DNA from: an uncultured Chitinophagaceae bacterium
Lineage (GTDB): Bacteria; Bacteroidota; Bacteroidia; Chitinophagales; Chitinophagaceae
Reading direction: 5' to 3'
Length of the DNA stretch: 64,000 nt
Assembly: GCA_903895845.1 (NCBI GenBank)
Contig: CAITVK010000028.1
Location: 1-64,000, forward strand
In this document: positions 55,882 through 63,390 of the stretch, piece by piece
How positions within the stretch are numbered: position 1 is the stretch's first letter
Layout of the letters: every line of letters starts with the position of its first letter
The notes under the pieces: generated by a model
Told to the model about the DNA's origin: nothing
The model's input: only the letters and a program-made list of their open reading frames with translations
Databases searched by the model: none
Program-made: the position numbers and the translations under genes

Positions 55882-56419
55882 AACTTTAAGTTTTAAGTGT
55901 TAATAAATTTTCAACCTTTCAACCTAATAAGTAGTTAGCAATGCTGTTGGCGAACATTCAATTTTCAATGTACAACCATAAACTATAGAACTTATCGTAA
56001 AGAGCGGGGCTTTTTCTTTTCCGCTTATCTACTGCGACATTACAACATTAAACTGGTACGGAAAGTATGATTATAGTCATAGATTTATCGATGGGATGAA
56101 ATACTGATGCAAATAGCATGTTAATCTGCTGTTATGAGGTAAGTTAATTAGAGGGAGAGTGTAATACGAGGAAGGTTTCGCTCAAAGCGAAGCCTTCCTT
56201 TACAGAAATTACAATTACAACTATAATCTCCTAAAATGATGCATCGTCAATTCCAAGTGCCATCGGCACTATATATTGGTAGCGTCCCAACCAATATTCA
56301 GAACTAAAGTACCCTCAGGTACGGTATATAACACAAATTGTACTACTCCCCTCTCTCACATTGCAACCAACCTGCAACCTGACTTTGTTAGTTTGCATTG
56401 TAATTAAAAAATACGGATT
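55882..56419. other. Gap with promoter region and a hairpin
   Basis: The leader of the leftward hypothetical gene and the promoter of the small gene at 56420 must lie here. The only clear structure is the hairpin at 56169-56199. No further gene is seen. Confidence 0.5.
56169..56199. repeat. AGGAAGGTTTCGCT hairpin, copy 1
   Basis: AGGAAGGTTTCGCT pairs with AGCGAAGCCTTCCT around three bases, 14-bp stem with one G-T pair. A second copy lies at 61277-61305. Confidence 0.8.
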
Positions 56420-56662
56420 ATGATAGGCACTATTTTATTAGACGTTTTCATTCTGGCCATAGCACTTGGTGGTGTGCAAATGTACCTCGAAGCTCATGTT
56501 GGTATAGACAACCTCACTCAAAAAATAAAGACTCCTTGGCTTCGTACAACTATAAGCGTAGCATTAAAAGTAGGGGCGGCAACACTTATCCTAGTAGGAT
56601 TGATTGGTGCCATCATCTGTGCCATTGCTTTTTCTCAGGATAACAAAAAAGGAAAGGGATAA
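56420..56662 (+). CDS. Small two-helix membrane protein, hypothetical
   Basis: An 80-residue protein with two hydrophobic helices: GTILLDVFILAIALGGVQMYL (about 3-23) and ALKVGAATLILVGLIGAIICAI (about 48-69), with a loop PWLRTTISV and a basic tail DNKKGKG. No family is recognised. It is the first rightward gene before the tRNA-like sequence. The start codon context is acceptable and the frame is closed, but small membrane frames can be fortuitous. Confidence 0.5.
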   Translation: MIGTILLDVFILAIALGGVQMYLEAHVGIDNLTQKIKTPWLRTTISVALKVGAATLILVGLIGAIICAIAFSQDNKKGKG

Positions 56663-56724
56663 ATAAACTGACAAAAGAGATAATAAAGCAAGAGTTAATA
56701 AATATTTTATATGTTTACAGCGTA

Positions 56725-56818
56725 AGGAATGTGACTGAGAGGCTTAAGGTATAACCCGTAATGGGCTATTATTCTCAAATAGAATTTTGAGACAGGGGTT
56801 CGAATCCCCTCATTCCTT
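56725..56818 (+). tRNA. Class II tRNA-like gene, unusual anticodon arm (UAA by position)
   Basis: A 94-base cloverleaf can be drawn: acceptor AGGAATG/CATTCCT (7 bp, extendable to 10 with flanking GTA/TAC), D-arm ACT...GGT with the GG pair, anticodon arm TAACC-CGTAATG-GGCTA, a long variable arm with a 7-bp stem (TCTCAAA/TTTGAGA), T-arm AGGGG-TTCGAAT-CCCCT, and no encoded CCA. The long variable arm means Ser, Leu or Tyr type. By position the anticodon is UAA, but position 33 is G instead of the universal U, the stem has one A-C mismatch, and base 73 is U. It may be a decayed tRNA, an atypical tRNA or a tRNA-derived attachment site. Confidence 0.65.
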
Positions 56819-56871
56819 ACTTTGTTTTTAAAATTGCTACTATAAGCTAACTATAGCATAAACTGATTGAA

Positions 56872-58755
56872 ATGAAAACTCATATACAAAATATAGGAAT
56901 TGAAAACTTTAAAGTATTTAAAGACAAAACAGACTTTGGATTCGCACCAATTACAATACTTACTGGCACAAATAGTAGTGGAAAAAGCAGCCTTGTGCGG
57001 GCATTTTATTTAATGAGCCATTGTTTTAAAAGCGGGGATATAGAAGACATACTTGATATCGAAGATGTAATGAATATTCTTGGTGATTTTTCTAAATTGC
57101 CAAATAAATTAAATCTACGGATAGGGAAAAAAGATATTTCTTTTTTCATTCCGATTGTACTCAGAGGCATTGTTGACACGAATACATTGAAGATAAGTTA
57201 TCGGCTTATTGACAATTCCCTACAACAGGGCAAGCTTGCAGGGATATCTATTCTATCTAAAAAAGAAGGGTTAAAAGAAATATTCAGTGTTGAAATGAAA
57301 GAAAGTATCGCTTTCGTAATAAAACTTGATGTAGCATATTTTCTGAATGAATATAAAAGGGAATCCAATCAAATTATTGCCTATCACGATGCAGAAGAAA
57401 ACTTTGAGGACAGTGACTTAAGTAAAATACACCCTGAATATTATTACTTTAAGAAAAATAAAAATAATCCTAGGTGCAATCAATACAAGCCGTTCTTTGA
57501 TAAACTATCTGGCTTTTTTAAAGAAGATGAAAACTTAAATTTTTTAGGGAACTTTTATAAGTATGCTAATAAAGAAGCAGTTTATTATGAAGCTGAAAAA
57601 AAAATTATAAAGGTCGTAAAAGATAAAAAGATATTAGACGATGATATTCTAAAAACAATTAACCAAATTGAAAATAAGATATTAACAAATATTGAAGTAA
57701 CTGCATCTATTATCATGGCCAAAAGGGGCGGTAACCCTGCGGAAGATTATCCCATAAATCAAATAATGAAGAGTTTTGATTATTTTTTGAGTGTTGGGCT
57801 TAATGGTTTTTTTAGGGGGTATAGTTATTCAGGCTATAATTTAAGGGTCGAGCTAAATATAGAAAACCTAGGTTTAGATAATGATTTGCTTAGCTCCTTT
57901 TACCTTACAAGATTAAACTTGGAGAATCAATTTGATGAACTCAAGATTGAAAGGGATGACTTTTTTTTCGAATGTTTCATAGATGACAATATACGATATT
58001 CAATTTCCGAAGCTTTAGAACAATTTGATCAATGCTATTTTTTAGGTAACTACCGAAATCAGATACAACGTGTTTATAATGGCAAAGATGGTAGCGATTT
58101 TCAATCATTGATAAAGAGGATTGTTTTGGCTACTGAGGATGAAAAGAAAGATTTAATTATTAAAAAGTACTTCAAAAAGTATTTAACACGGTTTGGTATA
58201 GGGCATGGCATTGAAATAGTAAATAGTGGTGAGGGGCAAGGATATTTTTTGTACATACTGGTGAAAGGTGAAAAAATTCTTTTAGCAGATTTGGGGTATG
58301 GTATTTCGCAAGTTTTGCCATTGATATTTAAGATTATATCTGTTGCGTTGGAAGATGGCGGCAATAAAAAGTTATTCATAGAAGAGCCAGAAAGCAATTT
58401 GCACCCTGCATTGCAATCAAAATTAGCTGAGTTATTTGCAGATGCTGCCGAGAATTTTGGGATACAGTTTGTAATAGAGACACATAGCGAATACTTCATA
58501 CGAAAGTTACAAATGTTAACAGCCAACACTTATGCAAAAAATAGGGACAATCGTTTGCCAGCCTTAAAAACAAAGGATACGCAACTTTATTACTTCTATC
58601 CTCAAGATGACGTACCCGAAGGAGAAAAGCAAGTTTATAAGATAAATATTGAGGAAGATGGTGCGCTGACCAAAAACTTTGGGAAGGGTTTTTTTGATGA
58701 GTCTAGCAATCTAAATATTGCATTGTACAATTTTACTAGTGCTAATAAAAATTAA
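56872..58755 (+). CDS. OLD-like AAA ATPase with DUF3696
   Basis: A 627-residue ABC/SMC-type ATPase. Walker A is TGTNSSGKSS (residues 31-40), a signature-like loop ADLGYGISQVLPL lies near 470-482, Walker B KKLFIEEPESNLHP near 497-510 and the His switch VIETHSEYF near 534-542. A DUF3696-like C-terminus follows. It lacks the TOPRIM nuclease domain of true OLD proteins, so a separate effector is expected. The next gene starts 3 bp after its stop. Such ATPases are sensor/motor parts of several two-gene anti-phage systems. The middle region (about 130-400) is unlike anything I can name. Confidence 0.82.
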   Translation: MKTHIQNIGIENFKVFKDKTDFGFAPITILTGTNSSGKSSLVRAFYLMSHCFKSGDIEDILDIEDVMNILGDFSKLPNKLNLRIGKKDISFFIPIVLRGIVDTNTLKISYRLIDNSLQQGKLAGISILSKKEGLKEIFSVEMKESIAFVIKLDVAYFLNEYKRESNQIIAYHDAEENFEDSDLSKIHPEYYYFKKNKNNPRCNQYKPFFDKLSGFFKEDENLNFLGNFYKYANKEAVYYEAEKKIIKVVKDKKILDDDILKTINQIENKILTNIEVTASIIMAKRGGNPAEDYPINQIMKSFDYFLSVGLNGFFRGYSYSGYNLRVELNIENLGLDNDLLSSFYLTRLNLENQFDELKIERDDFFFECFIDDNIRYSISEALEQFDQCYFLGNYRNQIQRVYNGKDGSDFQSLIKRIVLATEDEKKDLIIKKYFKKYLTRFGIGHGIEIVNSGEGQGYFLYILVKGEKILLADLGYGISQVLPLIFKIISVALEDGGNKKLFIEEPESNLHPALQSKLAELFADAAENFGIQFVIETHSEYFIRKLQMLTANTYAKNRDNRLPALKTKDTQLYYFYPQDDVPEGEKQVYKINIEEDGALTKNFGKGFFDESSNLNIALYNFTSANKN

Positions 58756-58758
58756 AAT

Positions 58759-59712
58759 ATGCAGCCATCTATATTTATGACTGTGGACTTTTTTATCCGC
58801 TTCTGTAAAATGCTTACAAACCAAGAAAAATTATCAATGGATAAAAAGTGGCTTAATTACTTGGAAGAAATAATATTTGAGAAGAGTACCGTGTATTTGA
58901 ATATCCCTGCTGTAGAAATAACAAGGCTATTAAGATTAAGGCAAAACAAAGAAGAATATTCAAAATGTGATGAGGAGACAAAGCTTTTGATAAATTATCT
59001 TTTTAAGCTCTCGCACAATAGAATAAGAGATTGCAGGGAGGCAGTTGAAATCTTTAGAACCAAGCAATTTGGGAAATACAAGCTTTTGACTAAAAAGCCA
59101 GACATCTTGTTTTTGTCAGATACTGCTGAATTCTGCAAAGAAATAGCTGAGAGTTTTGGTATCTACTGTATTTCAAATGATGTTGACTTAGACCCCAGAA
59201 ATACAAGGGTAACCGTAAAAGTCCTCAATAGAGAACGATTAGATATTAATGAATTTTGCTATTTACCTAAATCTAACTCTTTGATAATCGAAGATCCTTT
59301 TATACTCGACAATGATTGGGATGGTGATTTTATTGATATTTTATTGTCATGTTTTTATCCTACTAAGTTTAATAATCCTAAATTTTACTTGAGTATAATC
59401 TACACAGAAGAAAATACAACCAATCGGTTACAATTAAAACAACGGTTAGAAAGAAAATACCCTTTAATGCAAGTTGACTTTGTATTTGCCCCTAAGTATA
59501 AATTGCATGATAGAAACATATATAGCAATTCATTTTGGATATCTTGTGGCTTAGGGTTTCAGAAGCACTATAAAAAAGTAACTCAATGGGATTCTTATCC
59601 TTTGGCTCTTTACTACACAGAATACACAAAACGTTTGAAAGCGTGTGTAAATACTATGGAAAATAAACCTATGGATAATCCTTTGGTTCGTCTTGTTGAG
59701 CTCAGAAATTGA
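58759..59712 (+). CDS. Partner of the DUF3696 ATPase, possible PLD-like effector
   Basis: A 317-residue protein without signal or membrane helix. I do not recognise a named family. The N-terminal half is helical and charged. The C-terminal half has the phrases SLIIEDPFILDN, FVFAPKYKLHDRNIYSNSFWISCGLGF; the KxHDR - N - G pattern is reminiscent of phospholipase-D-like nuclease folds but is not a clear HKD motif. The 3-bp gap to the ATPase gene shows it is made together with it and is the likely effector. Start ATG 58759; later in-frame ATGs exist. Confidence 0.65.
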   Translation: MQPSIFMTVDFFIRFCKMLTNQEKLSMDKKWLNYLEEIIFEKSTVYLNIPAVEITRLLRLRQNKEEYSKCDEETKLLINYLFKLSHNRIRDCREAVEIFRTKQFGKYKLLTKKPDILFLSDTAEFCKEIAESFGIYCISNDVDLDPRNTRVTVKVLNRERLDINEFCYLPKSNSLIIEDPFILDNDWDGDFIDILLSCFYPTKFNNPKFYLSIIYTEENTTNRLQLKQRLERKYPLMQVDFVFAPKYKLHDRNIYSNSFWISCGLGFQKHYKKVTQWDSYPLALYYTEYTKRLKACVNTMENKPMDNPLVRLVELRN

Positions 59713-59758
59713 CAAAAAAATTTTTGATATTTATAGATAACCAAATAATAAAAATAAC

Positions 59759-60265
59759 ATGAGTAAAAATCAATATTCGCCATTAAGGGAAATTCCAAGT
59801 AGAGAAATTATGGAATCGTTAGTTAGTAATTTAGAATATAAAAGATTAGGACTTGAACAACTACCAGAAGTTTTGAAAGAAAATGGATTGGTTAATAAGT
59901 TTAATAGCTTTATAGCAGCAGCATCAGGAAGTAATGAAACCTTGTGCTATACGTTAGTTGGATTAAGACCAGATGAGAAGAATACAAAAATAGACGAGCA
60001 CCCAATTGTAATTGGATACAATATTAATCATCCATCTCAAAGTTTTGGAGGCATAATAGATCATGGAGGTTGGTCTGGTAGAACAAGTGAATTAAGCACA
60101 ATCCAAACTGAGTTGCTTAATAATTCTGGTATTACATCTGAATTTACATTCAAAGAAATCCCATTGAACACATCTGGTTCTTTATATGAACTGCACAAAA
60201 ATGGAATGCTAGAAGGAGTAAGCAAACAATTTGATTTATTACTTAAGAAAAACAATTTAAAATGA
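59759..60265 (+). CDS. Hypothetical protein coupled to the Shedu-like gene
   Basis: A 168-residue soluble protein with no family I know. A helical start (SREIMESLVSNLEYKRLGLEQLPEVLKENG) is followed by a beta-rich part (VIGYNINHPSQSFGGIIDHGGWSGRTSELSTIQTELL). Its stop codon overlaps the start of the Shedu-like gene by 4 bp (ATGA), a tight coupling often seen for partner or antidote pairs. It comes 46 bp after the ATPase partner gene. Confidence 0.65.
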   Translation: MSKNQYSPLREIPSREIMESLVSNLEYKRLGLEQLPEVLKENGLVNKFNSFIAAASGSNETLCYTLVGLRPDEKNTKIDEHPIVIGYNINHPSQSFGGIIDHGGWSGRTSELSTIQTELLNNSGITSEFTFKEIPLNTSGSLYELHKNGMLEGVSKQFDLLLKKNNLK

Positions 60266-61140
60266 TAGATTCTTATTACAAGGAAATAAAAAAACAATTT
60301 TCAGGTTTAATTGAAGAAGAAAAGAAATCTTTGGTGTTTAATGAGAACAAAATTCATAAATTCATAGAAGATAATCCAACTTGTATTCTTGCTTCAGTAA
60401 TGAATGGTATGGTTGAGAATTATAATATTTACGGTAGCTCAATCTTTTCTAAAATCCCAATTGGGGGGTGGGAAAGAAGAGTCCCTGATTTTATTTTAAT
60501 AACCTATAACTCTGTAGAAATCACCTTTAATCTTATAGAAATAGAAGCCCCCAATAGAAAAATATTTACAGGTGCAAATGATTTTACTTCTGAATTCAAT
60601 CATTCATATACACAACTTGAAGATTGGAAGAGGCTATTTCCATCTAATAGTACAGAAATGGTTGATAAAATGGTTGTTTCTTGTTTTAGTGATTTGGGCG
60701 TTTTTGACGGAACTCGAGCAATTAATGCTAAATATATCTTAGTTTATGGTTCTTCTGATGAATACAATGGAATTCAATTGAAAAAGCATAGACTGAATCA
60801 AAAGTTTTCTAATTCTGAATTTTACTTCATTTCCTATGACAGGTTGATTAGAAACTTTGTTACAGAAAGTGCGATTTTTACCTTAAAGTATAATTCTTTG
60901 TCTGGCGGTTTTAAAGTAATTGGGTGGATGCCATTCTTAAAATATCCACTTGGCAGAAGGAGAGAATTTGGGCGCATCGAAAACAAAGCAGAGCTAATTA
61001 GCGATTCGCACTTTCTCAGCAAATTGGAAAAAGAATATCTAATTGATAAAATTGAAGAATTAGATAAACTAAGTATCCAAGAATTAGAGAAATTGGATAT
61101 GGGTATTGATTTGTCTAACTTTGATGAAGAATACTCTTAG
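60262..61140 (+). CDS. Shedu-like nuclease (DUF4263)
   Basis: A 292-residue protein similar to SduA of the Shedu anti-phage system. An N-terminal segment KIHKFIEDNPTCILA leads to a PD-(D/E)XK-type core: RRVPDFILI (Asp near residue 76), NLIEIEAPNRKIF (about 91-103) and FNHSYTQLEDWKRL (Gln-containing helix, about 113-126). The usual ExK reads ExE here (EIE), a change also to be weighed as loss of activity. Characterised Shedu proteins cleave phage DNA. It is translationally coupled to the 168-residue protein upstream. Confidence 0.75.
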   Translation: MIDSYYKEIKKQFSGLIEEEKKSLVFNENKIHKFIEDNPTCILASVMNGMVENYNIYGSSIFSKIPIGGWERRVPDFILITYNSVEITFNLIEIEAPNRKIFTGANDFTSEFNHSYTQLEDWKRLFPSNSTEMVDKMVVSCFSDLGVFDGTRAINAKYILVYGSSDEYNGIQLKKHRLNQKFSNSEFYFISYDRLIRNFVTESAIFTLKYNSLSGGFKVIGWMPFLKYPLGRRREFGRIENKAELISDSHFLSKLEKEYLIDKIEELDKLSIQELEKLDMGIDLSNFDEEYS

Positions 61141-61276
61141 GAAACGCTAGATTATTTCAATCATCAGTTAGTCAGTTTCTTGTCATTTCCTGTTTAAGAG
61201 GACTCCAATGTCAAACTAGCAAATAAGTGGTATTGCTAATCCAACACAAATAGATTCAGCATTACAACCTACCCAC

Positions 61277-61305
61277 GGAAGGTTTCGCTCTAAGCGAAGT
61301 CTTTC
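61277..61305. repeat. GGAAGGTTTCGCT hairpin, copy 2
   Basis: GGAAGGTTTCGCT with AGCGAAGTCTTTC around TA is a slightly decayed copy of 56169-56199. It sits 23 bp before the next gene. The two copies bracket the block from the small membrane protein to the Shedu-like gene. Confidence 0.75.
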
Positions 61306-61327
61306 ATCAAACACAAAACAAACCACA

Positions 61328-61972
61328 ATGCCATCGCTAATCATCGGTTCAGACCCAGAAGGAAATACGGTTAGCAAAAGCCTACCAGCCTTGCGCAACC
61401 TGTTTGTTTCGTATCTGGATGATGAGCAGATAAAGGCACTGTTGGCAAACTTGCTAATAGCTGGCAACAACAAAATTGCAAGGCTTCTATTCATTACCAA
61501 AGAAGCCAACCTGATAGACACAACCACTTGTAAAAACATGGAAACATACATATATAACAACCCAGAGATAGGTAGCATCAAAAACAAGAACAAGCTATTT
61601 GCTCAGATAGTAAAAGAACTAAAGCGGCACAAGGGCAAAGCTGTCAATAGTAAAATAACCTTGGTGTTTATAGACGATATGTGGCAGTTTTATCCACGAT
61701 TTACAAGCAAGATAGCCATCAATCATTTTAGGCAGTTATTGCAGTATGGCTATAAAAGCAACGTACATTTTGTTATTGGTAGCATATTGCCCTATCGTAA
61801 TCTGTTGGTGCAACTAATGCGTAGTGATACCTTGGGGGGCAACAGAAATGTGGTATCTACCCTTGGTGCAGAACTTATTTATAGTCCCGATGAAGTCCTA
61901 TTTTTTAGAGAGCTAGACACAGAAAAGCAAGAAATGTATTATCCCATCAAAGAGGAGGGTGAAATACAATAA
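61328..61972 (+). CDS. FtsK/SpoIIIE-like ATPase fragment or relative
   Basis: A 214-residue protein. ITLVFIDDMWQFYPRF (about 110-125) resembles a Walker B segment and is followed by HFRQLLQYGYKSNVHFVIGSILPYRNLL, a layout like the C-terminal part of FtsK/SpoIIIE DNA translocases (aspartate box, then LAQ...GIHLVLATQRP). No Walker A is present in this frame. The start is at ATG 61328 with no in-frame upstream extension seen. It may be a stand-alone relative or a degenerate remnant. Confidence 0.5.
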   Translation: MPSLIIGSDPEGNTVSKSLPALRNLFVSYLDDEQIKALLANLLIAGNNKIARLLFITKEANLIDTTTCKNMETYIYNNPEIGSIKNKNKLFAQIVKELKRHKGKAVNSKITLVFIDDMWQFYPRFTSKIAINHFRQLLQYGYKSNVHFVIGSILPYRNLLVQLMRSDTLGGNRNVVSTLGAELIYSPDEVLFFRELDTEKQEMYYPIKEEGEIQ

Positions 61973-62008
61973 ACAACAAATTTTTATTATACAAATAATC
62001 AGAACAAT

Positions 62009-63142
62009 ATGGAACCTATACTAGAACAGTTGAGTGCATTGCAAAAGAAAGAGTCAACCTTTAGCGAAACGAGCAATAAGGCAAACTTGGGGGATGTGTT
62101 TGTGGAGAGGCGATACGATAACTACAACGAATTTTATTTGTTTGCAGCCCACTTCAATACAATACCCAATTTGATAAGTGAGACTAATATTGATTGCAGG
62201 AAGGCGAATAAATGGTTTTTATCACAGTATAGTTCGTTTGTCTCCGATTGTCATTTTACAAAACGTTACCTGTTAAGAACAAAGGTGACAGAACTGGATG
62301 ACATCTTCTACATACTGTATGAGGACTTACTTGTTGACTTTCATACGAGTGGGGACAAGGTTCGCTTTTTGTTCAGACATACTGCTGTAAGTAAAATTGA
62401 AGAGATCATTGCGGGCATTAAGAAATTTCAAAAGAGAGCGGAAGTTTATTTTGACCCCTCCATATCATTATTGATAAATAGCGGCAATGGTCTAACAAAA
62501 AAGTCGTTGACAATTGCAAAGCCTAAATTGAGTATCGATGACAATTACAACAGTGACTTTAAATCTATTCACCAAATTATTCATAAAAGGCTTTCCAAAA
62601 AGAATGATAAGGGGCTTGTCTTGTTGCACGGAAAGCCAGGGACTGGCAAAACATCTTATATCCGTTACCTGATAGCATCGCTTAAAAAGGAAGTTATTTT
62701 CTTGCCACCCAATATGGCAACTTCAATTACCAACCCCGAACTTCTTACCTTTCTAATAGACAACCCTAATTCTATTTTTGTTATCGAAGATGCCGAAAAC
62801 ATTATTGTCGATAGGGAGCAAAATGGCTATTCTCCAGTTTCTACCCTTTTAAATATATCCGATGGGCTTCTTTCTGATTGCTTGAACATACAAATCATCT
62901 GTACTTTCAACACAGATATTTCAAAAGTTGATGCAGCTTTGTTGCGTAAAGGAAGAATGATTGCCCAATATGAGTTTAAGGAATTGGAAACAGTGAAGGC
63001 ACAAGCCCTTTCAAAGAAGTTGGGGTTTGATAGAATCATCACTAACCCAATGACGCTGACAGAAATATACAATCAGGAGGAGCAAGACTTTTCTCAACAA
63101 AAGAAAAAGAAGATGATAGGGTTTAATAGTGGAAGAGGGTAG
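62009..63142 (+). CDS. AAA+ ATPase, BCS1/Cdc48-like
   Basis: A 377-residue AAA+ protein. The N-terminal 200 residues are unlike known domains. The ATPase core has Walker A LHGKPGTGKTS (about 206-216), Walker B IFVIEDAEN (about 255-263), sensor-1 ICTFNTD (about 297-303) and the arginine region LLRKGRM (about 311-317). The last 30 residues are Lys/Gln-rich. It is 36 bp downstream of the FtsK-like gene and likely co-transcribed. The function is unknown; the context is accessory or defence. Confidence 0.75.
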   Translation: MEPILEQLSALQKKESTFSETSNKANLGDVFVERRYDNYNEFYLFAAHFNTIPNLISETNIDCRKANKWFLSQYSSFVSDCHFTKRYLLRTKVTELDDIFYILYEDLLVDFHTSGDKVRFLFRHTAVSKIEEIIAGIKKFQKRAEVYFDPSISLLINSGNGLTKKSLTIAKPKLSIDDNYNSDFKSIHQIIHKRLSKKNDKGLVLLHGKPGTGKTSYIRYLIASLKKEVIFLPPNMATSITNPELLTFLIDNPNSIFVIEDAENIIVDREQNGYSPVSTLLNISDGLLSDCLNIQIICTFNTDISKVDAALLRKGRMIAQYEFKELETVKAQALSKKLGFDRIITNPMTLTEIYNQEEQDFSQQKKKKMIGFNSGRG

Positions 63143-63225
63143 TATTTGTATTCTCAATTAGATTAATAATGAGAATGATGGTTTTTAAAGTGTATATTCG
63201 TTTTTTTAATAGAAAAAGAATTTAT

Positions 63226-63381
63226 ATGGCAGAGATAACATTAAAAAGAGCTAAAAGACGTGTGACATCTGTCCCTAAGTCAAAAATAAGAACTGCTGTT
63301 AAAAATGTATTTGCTAAATACAGGATTGCAGCAATCAAAACCGCCATACCCTCCATTAAAGTAGTTGAAAGCAACAATTAA
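63226..63381 (+). CDS. Small basic protein, hypothetical
   Basis: A 51-residue, highly basic protein (MAEITLKRAKRRVTSVPKSK...). No domain is recognised; it could bind nucleic acid. I use ATG 63226, with a possible longer frame from 63169. It lies between the AAA+ gene and the TIR-like gene, 9 bp before the latter, so it may be part of the same transcript. Confidence 0.5.
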   Translation: MAEITLKRAKRRVTSVPKSKIRTAVKNVFAKYRIAAIKTAIPSIKVVESNN

Positions 63382-63390
63382 AATAGCCTA

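Noticed and set aside
56725-56818. A normal tRNA-Ser or tRNA-Leu
   Set aside because: The missing U33, the mismatched anticodon stem and U at position 73 do not fit a standard tRNA, so it is reported only as tRNA-like.
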